The notes under the pieces are model-generated. The model made no database searches and had not been told where the DNA came from. It saw nothing but the letters and a program-made list of their open reading frames with translations. Positions 16,688 through 26,070 of a stretch of 42,278 nucleotides of DNA are shown piece by piece (position 1 is the first letter of the stretch; each line of letters opens with the position of its first letter). The stretch comes from Bifidobacterium moraviense (GTDB lineage Bacteria > Actinomycetota > Actinomycetes > Actinomycetales > Bifidobacteriaceae). A program made the position numbers and the translations under genes. The stretch lies in the NCBI RefSeq assembly GCF_012932365.1, contig NZ_JAAIIH010000019.1, positions 1 to 42,278 on the forward strand, given 5' to 3'.

Positions 16688-19381
16688 ATGGGATTCGATC
16701 TGTTCATGCTGGCCGTGTCCGTGGTCACGGCCGGACTGCTCACCTGGGGCATCGTCCGATTCTTCTTCGGCGAGCGCAAGGCGGCGGCAGGAACCGTGTC
16801 CGGCGGCGTTCAGCGCGCCACCATCGTCGTCCACGGCGGCTATGCCCCCGATCTCATCGAGCTCAGGGCCGGCATCCCCATCACGCTGACCTTCGATCGC
16901 CGCGAAACCGGCGAATGCACCTCCCATGTGGTGTTCGCCGATCTCGGGCTGGACGCCGCCCTGTCCGGCAACGCCACCACCACGGTGGATCTGCCTGCGC
17001 TGCCGGCTGGCGACTATCCCTTCGCCTGCGGCATGAACATGGTGCACGGCATGCTGCGCATCGTCGGCGACGGGTCCGCCGCGGATTCCGGCGAGACGTC
17101 GGCCGCGGCCCGGAGCGCCGTCGCGGGAACGGCGGCCAACGCCGGAGTCGACGCCGTGGAGAACGAGCGCCGCGACGCCGAGGAGCGGCGCCGGGAGATC
17201 CGGGACACCACGCGTCTGACGATCATCGCCGCCGTGCTCACCATTCCGGTCTTCGCCGTGGCCATGCTGTCCATGCACGGCGACTCCATGCTGCCGGGCT
17301 GGCTCACCAATCCGTGGCTTCAGGCGATCCTCATCACGCCCGTCATGTTCTACTGCGGCAATCCCATACACCGCGTCGGCTGGGCGGCGCTGCGCCATCA
17401 CAGTCCGGACATGAACTCATTGGTGGCGCTCGGCACCACGGCCGCATACGTCTACAGCCTGGTGGCGTGCATCGCGTCCAGTCTCATGCCGTCCGGGTCC
17501 GAGGAACCGTACTTCGAATCCGTGGGCGTCGTGATCACTCTGGTCCTGGTCGGACGCCTTCTGGAGGCCAAGGCCCGCGAAGGCACCGGCAAGGCGGTGC
17601 AGTCACTGATCAAGCTGGCGCCGCGTTCCGCTCGACGCATCGAACAGTCCGATCTGGATGGCGGCGAGCAGCATTGGAAGCTGCTCAGCGTGGGCAGCGA
17701 CGTCGATACGGCGTCGCTGAAGGTCGGCGATCTGCTCGTCATCCATCCCGGCGAGCGCATTCCCGCGGACGGCGTGATCGTGGCCGGCACGGCCGAAGTC
17801 GACGAGTCGATGATCACCGGCGAATCCCGACCTGCCGCGAAGACCGCCGGATCCACGGTCACCGGCGCGACGACGACCCTCCGCGGCGCGTTCGTCATGC
17901 GCACCACGCAGATCGGCGGCGACACCGTGCTGTCGCAGATCATCGCACTGGTCTCTCGCGCGCAGGCCACCAAGACGCCCGTTCAGCGGCTTGCCGACCG
18001 CATCGCCCGCATCTTCGTGCCCGCGGTCATGATCATCGCCGTGTGGACGTTCGCCATCTGGATCGTCGTGGGGCCGCAGCCTCGTCTGGCGCATGCCCTC
18101 ATCGCGGCCGTCAGCGTGCTCATCATCGCGTGCCCGTGCGCGCTCGGACTGGCCACGCCGTTGTCCGTGACCGCGGCGACCGGGCTGGGAGCCACCAACG
18201 GCATACTCGTCACCTCGGCCCAGGCTCTGGAACAGGCCCGCAAGATCCGCACGATCGTGTTCGACAAGACCGGCACGATCACGCGCGGCATCACCGACGA
18301 CGGATCGTCGCTCGACAAGGCGACGTACGCGAACGACATCGTCAAGGACGGATCGGCGGAGGCCATGGCCGCGCTGCGCAAGGCCGGCATCCGCACGGTC
18401 ATGCTCAGCGGAGACAAGGCCGAGACCGCGGAGCGCATCGCCAGGGAGGTCGGCATCGACACCGTCATCGCACAGGTCCGTCCGGACGGCAAGGCCGATT
18501 GGATCACCCGTCTGCAGCGGGAACGCGACGAGGCCGGCCGCGGCGACGAACTGATCGCCATGGTGGGCGACGGCATCAACGACGCTCCGGCTCTGGCGAA
18601 GGCGGACGTGGGATTCGCCATCGGCACCGGGACCGACGTGGCCATGCAGTCGGCCGACGTGACGCTGATGAGCGGCGATCTGCGCGGCGTGCTGCGCACC
18701 ATCAACCTGTCGAACGCCACCATGACCAACATCCGGGAGAACCTCGCCTGGGCGTTCGGCTACAACATCATCGGCATCCCCATCGCCGCGGGCATCCTCT
18801 ACCCGTTCACCGGATGGCTGCTGAGCCCCATGATCGCCGGACTCGCCATGGCCCTCAGCTCCGTATGCCTCGTGATCAACGCCAACCGTCTCCGCCATGC
18901 GCGGATCCGCGAGGACGAGGTCGGCAACGGTTCCACGGCCAGCAAGGGTTCCGCGACGTCCGCTTCGTCCGATCGGACGGACAAAGCCGTCGCCACGAAC
19001 GACCGCCGCGTGCAGGTCATCATCGACGACCACACCGCCATGACCGTCAGGAACGCCGGCACAACGAGTTCCGCCGCATCGGCATCCGCAGACCATCGTC
19101 AGGAGGAACCGGCAGCGGACGGACGGCCACACGGACGCGATCACGAACACTACAATCACCACGACAACATCCATCGCAGCAAGGAGAACACCATGGACAT
19201 GCACCACATGCATATGACGCAGCCCGTCGAAGGCGAGACCGCGACCGATCCGGTCTGCGGCATGACCGTCAGCGTGAACGCCGACGCCATCACGCGCGAG
19301 CACGACGGCAAGACCTACTACTTCTGCGGCGAGCACTGCGCCGCCAACTTCGACAAGGCGCCGCAGATCTTCCTTTCCTGA
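16688..19381 (+). CDS. Cupredoxin / P1B-type heavy-metal ATPase / YHS fusion lacking the nucleotide-binding domain
   Basis: 897 residues; AGAGGAAAG precedes ATG 16688. Order: a membrane segment (5-27); a cupredoxin-like domain (about 40-128) with GECTSHVVF and FACGMNMVHG as likely copper ligands; the P1B-ATPase (about 170-737) with TGES (377-380), metal site CPC (482-484), DKTGT (phospho-Asp D526), MLSGD (D576) and GDGINDAP (D628); an Asp/Ser/His-rich linker; and a YHS domain with DPVCGM (854-859) and YYFCGEHC. The roughly 100-residue N-domain, including its SEHPLA-type motif, is missing. D526 and D628 are 102 residues apart, versus about 194 in Archaeoglobus CopA. The reading frame is intact. 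It may export Cu(I), but catalysis is doubtful without the N-domain. There is no HMA domain and no chaperone or regulator neighbour. Confidence 0.85.
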   Translation: MGFDLFMLAVSVVTAGLLTWGIVRFFFGERKAAAGTVSGGVQRATIVVHGGYAPDLIELRAGIPITLTFDRRETGECTSHVVFADLGLDAALSGNATTTVDLPALPAGDYPFACGMNMVHGMLRIVGDGSAADSGETSAAARSAVAGTAANAGVDAVENERRDAEERRREIRDTTRLTIIAAVLTIPVFAVAMLSMHGDSMLPGWLTNPWLQAILITPVMFYCGNPIHRVGWAALRHHSPDMNSLVALGTTAAYVYSLVACIASSLMPSGSEEPYFESVGVVITLVLVGRLLEAKAREGTGKAVQSLIKLAPRSARRIEQSDLDGGEQHWKLLSVGSDVDTASLKVGDLLVIHPGERIPADGVIVAGTAEVDESMITGESRPAAKTAGSTVTGATTTLRGAFVMRTTQIGGDTVLSQIIALVSRAQATKTPVQRLADRIARIFVPAVMIIAVWTFAIWIVVGPQPRLAHALIAAVSVLIIACPCALGLATPLSVTAATGLGATNGILVTSAQALEQARKIRTIVFDKTGTITRGITDDGSSLDKATYANDIVKDGSAEAMAALRKAGIRTVMLSGDKAETAERIAREVGIDTVIAQVRPDGKADWITRLQRERDEAGRGDELIAMVGDGINDAPALAKADVGFAIGTGTDVAMQSADVTLMSGDLRGVLRTINLSNATMTNIRENLAWAFGYNIIGIPIAAGILYPFTGWLLSPMIAGLAMALSSVCLVINANRLRHARIREDEVGNGSTASKGSATSASSDRTDKAVATNDRRVQVIIDDHTAMTVRNAGTTSSAASASADHRQEEPAADGRPHGRDHEHYNHHDNIHRSKENTMDMHHMHMTQPVEGETATDPVCGMTVSVNADAITREHDGKTYYFCGEHCAANFDKAPQIFLS
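19193..19381 (+). CDS. Possible separate YHS-domain protein from an internal start
   Basis: An in-frame ATG at 19193 (residue 836 of the ATPase fusion) is preceded by AAGGAG with 6-nt spacing, a strong ribosome-binding site. It would give a 62-residue protein: MDMHHMHMTQPVEG, then DPVCGM and YYFCGEHC, which is a complete YHS domain. The domain's cysteines and the His/Met-rich leader suggest copper or silver binding. Whether the cell makes the long fusion, the short protein, or both cannot be told from the sequence. Confidence 0.45.
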   Translation: MDMHHMHMTQPVEGETATDPVCGMTVSVNADAITREHDGKTYYFCGEHCAANFDKAPQIFLS

Positions 19382-19417
19382 ACCGCGGCGACCGATCGGT
19401 ACGTGCCATACACACAG

Positions 19418-19457
19418 GCATGTCACGCGTGCCAGCATGCTCGCGCGCGTGACATGC
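19418..19457 (+). terminator. Perfect 12-bp inverted repeat after the ATPase gene
   Basis: GCATGTCACGCG (19418-19429) and CGCGTGACATGC (19446-19457) flank a 16-nt loop, 36 nt after the ATPase stop. No T-run follows, so it may be a structural repeat rather than a terminator. Confidence 0.5.
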
Positions 19458-19515
19458 AGGCACGCACGAAATGCACTCCGTACCCAAAACACAAGCGCGC
19501 CCCCGCATGCAAGAC

Positions 19516-19557
19516 GCTGCGTTGACCCACGTGCAGACGCATGCAGGTCAACGCAGC
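19516..19557. repeat. Second perfect 12-bp inverted repeat in the ATPase-clpB gap
   Basis: GCTGCGTTGACC (19516-19527) and GGTCAACGCAGC (19546-19557) flank an 18-nt loop. The surrounding 19410-19645 is rich in alternating CA/CG steps (CACGCA, GCATGC, CACACGCGC). No gene is seen in the gap. Confidence 0.7.
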
Positions 19558-19647
19558 ACACAGACGCAGACGCACGCGCAGAACAGCACACGCAAACGTA
19601 TGCACGCGTATGTCATCGCTTGCAGGCAAAACACACGCGCAGACGCG

Positions 19648-19690
19648 AAAAAGGGGCGCGGCGCTTGGATTTCCCCAAGTGCCGCGCCCC
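19648..19690 (-). terminator. Rho-independent terminator of clpB
   Basis: On the minus strand GGGGCGCGGCACTTGG pairs with CCAAGCGCCGCGCCCC over 16 positions, with one G-U pair, and is followed by TTTTT. It lies 73 nt after the clpB stop. This is the clearest intrinsic terminator in the window together with that of tRNA-Lys. Confidence 0.9.
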
Positions 19691-19762
19691 TGTCATACCC
19701 GCACGGTCCCGCACGGTCACATCACGCAGTCACCATGCAGCCACGCCGCACTGGCGTCACGC

Positions 19763-22492
<2,730 letters not shown>

Positions 22493-22607
22493 ATCGTCCT
22501 CCTACGTAACGCGCCGCAGCCTTCGCGCCGGCGGCTCAACCGCAGCCGCCGCGCTCCGGACCATGGCGCAATGTCATTGTCTGATATGGTCAACCGACCT
22601 GACGCCC

Positions 22608-22643
22608 ATTCTATTCCCAAAAGTTGAGTCCAATGCACTCAAG
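22608..22643 (-). promoter_or_regulatory. clpB heat-shock promoter with HspR operator (HAIR)
   Basis: GTTGAGT-CCAATGC-ACTCAAG (22623-22643) matches the HAIR consensus CTTGAGT-N7-ACTCAAG at 13 of 14 positions. On the minus strand it lies immediately upstream of TAGAAT (22608-22613), a good -10 box, so bound HspR would block the polymerase. The start site would be near 22601, giving a leader of about 108 nt. Confidence 0.88.
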
Positions 22644-22650
22644 TTTCGCG

Positions 22651-23973
22651 TCATGCGTTGTTCGCGCACAACTCGCCGATCCGATCGCGGATCGACGCCG
22701 CGGCGCGAGCCGCATCCACGTTCAGCGCCACGTGCGCGGTCTTGCGCGGATCGCGCAGACGGGTCGGGTCGCCGATCGTGCGCCCGCGGAAGCCATGGCC
22801 GTTGCCGGTGGACGTCTCCGTCATCATGTTGACGTCGAAGCAGGTCACGAGGGCCGGGTCGAGCGCCACGGCGGCGGCCAGCGGATCGTGCAGCGGACTA
22901 CCCGCGAGGAACAGCGGGTCGGACGCCTCGTTGGCGCCGATGTAGAAGCGCGCCATGTCGGCAAGGAACGCGCCGGCGCCCGGCCGGTCACCGTCCTCCC
23001 GCGGTCCGTCGGCCGCACGCCACGACTCGGCGTCGGCGCGCGTGAGCAGGCACTGGTGCGTCACGTCAAGGCCGATCATCGTCACGTCCGCGCCAGAGCG
23101 GAACACGCGATTCGCGGCCTCCGGATCCTGGAAGATGTTGGTCTCGCAGATCAGGTCGTAGCAGTTGCCCTCCTGCGTGAGCGCGCCGCCCATCATGACG
23201 AGCCGCATACGTTCGGCGATGTCTGGCGCGGCGGCGAGCGCCGCATCCACGTCCGTGAGCGGGCCGGTGGCGAGCACGGTGACGTCGCGGCCGTGCGCAC
23301 GCACCTCGTCGATGATGAGCCGCACGCCGGCGGGCAGGCCGTCCGGGCGCGACGCCTCCGGGCAGTCGGCGCGCCACTGCGAAGGGCGGTTCGCGTATGA
23401 GGCGTCCGAAGCGGCGAGATTCATGGTCTCGGCCCGCGTCTGTCCACCGAAAGGCTGCGCGGCATCGTCTCCGTCTCCGTCAGCGAGCCGAACGGGCAGA
23501 TCGTGCCGTTCGCCGCCCAGCGACAGCACGGCGGGACGCGATGCCGCACGCATGCGGTCGGCGACCGTGATCGTCGGAGCATCGTCCGATCCGGACTCGT
23601 CGTTCGGGCCGACCAGACCGGCCGTGCCGCCATCGGACGGCCGGTCTCCGTAGCGCGTCGGATCCACGTTGCCCAGTCCGTTGTCGCCGTGGAAGCGCGC
23701 GCATCCCTCGTCCACCGCGAAGCCGTCGGCCCACGAGGGGCACACGCAGCCACGGGGCGTCGGCACGCCGGACGTGCCGCCCGGCACCGCCGCGTCGAAC
23801 AGCCGCAGGACCGCGCGGTTGTTGGCCATGGCCGTGGAGGCGAGCACGTTGCCGTACGTGCCCACCACGCCGGCGAGCTCGCACTCCCCCGCGCGCACGG
23901 CGGCCAGCACGTAGGCCAGTGCCAGCGTGTCGTCGATGCCGGTGTCCACGTCCATCACGATTCGCGTCATCAT
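22651..23973 (-). CDS. Inosine/uridine-preferring nucleoside hydrolase family protein with a long insert
   Basis: 440 residues, against about 310-320 for ordinary family members. MDVDTGIDD (D8-D15) is the DxDxGxDD calcium and ribose-binding motif. VVGTYGNV, FHGDNGLG, VLATGPLTDVDAAL, LVMMGGAL and GSPLHDPLAA (the last metal Asp) follow in the normal order. Residues about 103-213 are an extra Asp/Gly/Ala/Arg-rich, probably disordered stretch placed between FHGDNGLG and LPAGVRLIIDEV. The fold hydrolyses the N-glycosidic bond of ribonucleosides in the cytosol for base and ribose salvage. AAGGA lies 5 nt before ATG 23973. A second ATG follows directly. It is the gene upstream of clpB, but the HAIR promoter separates them. 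Confidence 0.88.
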   Translation of the reverse strand: MMTRIVMDVDTGIDDTLALAYVLAAVRAGECELAGVVGTYGNVLASTAMANNRAVLRLFDAAVPGGTSGVPTPRGCVCPSWADGFAVDEGCARFHGDNGLGNVDPTRYGDRPSDGGTAGLVGPNDESGSDDAPTITVADRMRAASRPAVLSLGGERHDLPVRLADGDGDDAAQPFGGQTRAETMNLAASDASYANRPSQWRADCPEASRPDGLPAGVRLIIDEVRAHGRDVTVLATGPLTDVDAALAAAPDIAERMRLVMMGGALTQEGNCYDLICETNIFQDPEAANRVFRSGADVTMIGLDVTHQCLLTRADAESWRAADGPREDGDRPGAGAFLADMARFYIGANEASDPLFLAGSPLHDPLAAAVALDPALVTCFDVNMMTETSTGNGHGFRGRTIGDPTRLRDPRKTAHVALNVDAARAAASIRDRIGELCANNA

Positions 23974-23985
23974 TCCCGTCCTTCC

Positions 23986-24056
23986 ATGTCACGTGCAGTC
24001 ATGCCACGTGCCGTCATGCTACGTGCAGTCATGCCGAGTGCCGTCCCGAGTGCCGT
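23986..24056. repeat. 15-bp tandem repeat just upstream of the nucleoside hydrolase
   Basis: Units of the form ATGYCACGTGCAGTC run from 23986 to 24045 (four complete units with 1-4 changes each), and a partial fifth unit ends at 24056. Each of the first two units contains CACGTG. The array starts 13 nt upstream of the start codon, so copy-number change would alter the leader. Confidence 0.85.
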
Positions 24057-24152
24057 CCACCGACGGCCCGAGTCGTACGGTTCCGCGTCGGGCACCCCGC
24101 GATTGCGCCCAGCATACCGGGCTGAGGCGATGCGGCGGGCCGCTCGGCGAGG

Positions 24153-24376
24153 TATCTGCGGAGTCAGGGGTAGATTTTCGCCCGTGCGGGCAGATATCTG
24201 CAGAGTCAGGGGCCTCCGCGAAGGCGGCGTCGAATCCGGTCTGCAACGAAACCTTGAAATTCCGCGGTTCCAAGCGGTGAGGAAGACGGCCCGAGGAGGC
24301 GTTCCCGCATCGAGGCACCCTGACTCCGCAGATATCTGCCTGCGGAACGGGAAATCCACCCCTGACTCTGCAGATA
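24153..24376. repeat. Nested inverted-repeat element, copy 3
   Basis: A 224-bp copy of the elements at 4224-4427 and 10286-10511. Outer arms 24153-24176 and 24353-24376 match at 22 of 24 positions. Inner arms are 24191-24214 and 24315-24338. Spacers are again 14 nt on each side, and the core is 100 bp with GAAATTCCGCGGTTCC (24256-24271). One base change in the left outer arm (T for C) is matched by A for G in the right arm, which keeps the pairing. Confidence 0.9.
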
Positions 24377-24485
24377 TCCCCGTGATACCCGCGATTTTCC
24401 CGGTGCGGCCGGCCACGCACACCGGCGAACGACCACGCACGCGCGCACAAGCACGCACAACCACACGCGCGCGGAACAAGCGACG

Positions 24486-24520
24486 AAAATGCGGCGCGCG
24501 AATCGATCCGCGCGCCGCAT
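24486..24520 (-). terminator. Rho-independent terminator of the substrate-binding lipoprotein gene
   Basis: ATGCGGCGCGCG and CGCGCGCCGCAT form a perfect 12-bp stem around AATCGATC. On the minus strand a TTTT run overlaps the 3' end of the stem. It lies 69 nt past the stop codon. The stretch between it and the copy 3 element is CACGCA-rich and empty. Confidence 0.8.
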
Positions 24521-24588
24521 CGAGCCTTCCCCTCAGCGCCCCGGCCGCGGCCACCCCGTCCGCAAACCGTCAGCGCCCCGCTTGCCGA

Positions 24589-25680
24589 CTACTTGGCGAG
24601 GAACTCGTTGGTCGAGACGTCAGCCACCTTCGGCGCCTGCTTGACCACGTTGTCGTTCGCGTCGGTGAACGCGTCGCCCTCGGCGATGAAGTCGAGGTAC
24701 TGCTGCACGCCGTCGACGTCGTTGGTGCCCAGCACGAACGAGCCGTCCTTGATCTTGGCCGGGTCGCCCCAGTACTGGCCTTCGGTGATGACCTGCATGC
24801 TGCGCTTGACGAAGTCGATCTTCAGCGTGCTGTCGCCGGCGTCGTCGACGAGGATCTGCGCGGCCTCGTCCGGGTTGGAGTACGCGTACTCGTAGCCCTT
24901 CTGCGCGGCCTGCGTGAAGGCGCGAACGGTGTCGGGATCCTCCTTGATCATCTTCTCGGAGGTGATGATGCCGATGCCGTCGGCGTTGCCGGGCACGCCG
25001 TAGTCAGGCTCGGTGAAGCAGTTGAGAGCCGGGCCGTACATCTCGGCCTGCACGCCTTCCCACGTGGCGTAGAAGCCGCCGAAGTCGGCCTGGCCGGACG
25101 TGAGGGTCTGGAACGTGTTGGTGCCGACGGTCACCTTGTCGAACTCGCCCTTGCCGCCGTCGAACTGGATCATGCGGCGGATCACGGCGTCGGATTCGTT
25201 GGAGCCGAACGTGGCGAAGGTCTTGCCGTCGAAGTCCTTCGGGGACTTGATGGACGTGTTGGAGGCGAGCGCGCACCACACGGCGGACGGCTTCTGCTGC
25301 ACCTGCAGGGTCTGGATGATGCCGGCGCCCTTGAGGCTGTAGCTTGCGGCGTTGGTCAGGTTGGACAGCGCGAAGTCGGCCTGGCCGGTGGACACGGCGT
25401 GCTCGGCGCCCGCCTGGCCGACGGCGACGATGTCGACGTCGAGGCCGGCGTCCTTGAAGTAGCCCTTGTTCTTGGCCACGTACACGCCGATGTGGTTGGT
25501 GTCGGGCACCCACGCGAGCATGAACGTGACCTTCTTGAGCGCCGTGGAGGTAGTGGAGGCGCCGTTGGACGCGGATGCGCCGGCGTCGTTGGTGGCGTTG
25601 CCGCAGGCTGCCAGCGACAGCGCCATGGCGGCGGCGCCGGCAGCGGCGACGACGGAACGCACGATATGCGAAATCTTCAT
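24589..25680 (-). CDS. ABC transporter substrate-binding lipoprotein, NMT1/THI5-like
   Basis: 363 residues from ATG 25680 (AGGGA about 7 nt upstream). Residues 1-26 are a lipoprotein signal ending LSLAAC, with Cys26 as the lipid-attachment site, followed by an Asn/Ala/Ser/Thr-rich linker. The mature domain starts TFMLAWVPDTNHIGVYVAKN and has SGQADFALSN, SPKDFDGKTFATFG and FGGFYATWEGVQ. These are typical of the NMT1/THI5 family, which binds pyrimidine precursors of thiamine or related small compounds outside the cell. No permease or ATPase gene is adjacent, so the transporter partners must be elsewhere. The thiamine link is family knowledge; the ligand is not proven. The 5' leader is highly structured. 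Confidence 0.85.
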   Translation of the reverse strand: MKISHIVRSVVAAAGAAAMALSLAACGNATNDAGASASNGASTTSTALKKVTFMLAWVPDTNHIGVYVAKNKGYFKDAGLDVDIVAVGQAGAEHAVSTGQADFALSNLTNAASYSLKGAGIIQTLQVQQKPSAVWCALASNTSIKSPKDFDGKTFATFGSNESDAVIRRMIQFDGGKGEFDKVTVGTNTFQTLTSGQADFGGFYATWEGVQAEMYGPALNCFTEPDYGVPGNADGIGIITSEKMIKEDPDTVRAFTQAAQKGYEYAYSNPDEAAQILVDDAGDSTLKIDFVKRSMQVITEGQYWGDPAKIKDGSFVLGTNDVDGVQQYLDFIAEGDAFTDANDNVVKQAPKVADVSTNEFLAK

Positions 25681-25873
25681 TGCGAATTCCCTAGTTCTCT
25701 CGATGCGCGGCGGCGTTGGCTGCCGCTTGCCGTTCTCTGGGAGCGTTGGAATGCGTTCGATCCGGCAGAGAACGGCGCGTAGGGACGGATCGCGGCGTCG
25801 ATGTCCCCTCTCGCCCGCTCGAACCACGACGGGAGGTTTGCCACACATCGACGCGTAGGCAGTCCTGATTATA
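25681..25873 (-). promoter_or_regulatory. Candidate promoter and structured leader of the substrate-binding gene
   Basis: TATAAT on the minus strand (25868-25873) is a good -10, but no clear -35 is seen. The leader of about 180 nt has two perfect long-range stems: GCGTCGATGT/ACATCGACGC (25795-25804 with 25845-25854) and GCCGTTCTCTG/CAGAGAACGGC (25729-25739 with 25766-25776). The second ends about 50 nt before the start codon. The conserved TPP-riboswitch box CTGAGA was not found, so this is not a recognisable TPP riboswitch. Confidence 0.5.
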
Positions 25874-25967
25874 GCGGCCGGACGCGCCAACAGCCGGGCG
25901 CTGCCGGGCGCCGCTGCCAAGCTGCCTAGCGCCGCCGCCGAGCGCTGCCGCCGGCCTCCCCTGCTCC

Positions 25968-26070
25968 TATACTCGCCATCGGCTCCCGGCATGCCCGCCC
26001 CGGGCCGTGCCCGCGCCGGCCGAAGGTCCGGGGACATCGAGGGTCTAGGGATATCGAAGGTCAGGGGATC
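25968..26070 (+). promoter_or_regulatory. Candidate -10 and short tandem leader of the AEC gene
   Basis: TATACT at 25968-25973 is a plausible plus-strand -10, without an obvious -35. The last 45 nt before the ATG contain an imperfect repeated unit (GGGGACATCGAGGGTCTA, GGGATATCGAAGGTCA, GGGGATC), whose G-rich ends could each act as a ribosome-binding site. Confidence 0.4.

Noticed and set aside
25729..25788. GCGTAGGGA on the plus strand, reminiscent of the 3' end of a TPP riboswitch
   Set aside because: It is on the wrong strand for the thiamine-type gene, and the CTGAGA and TGATC...GGATAATGCC core boxes are missing.
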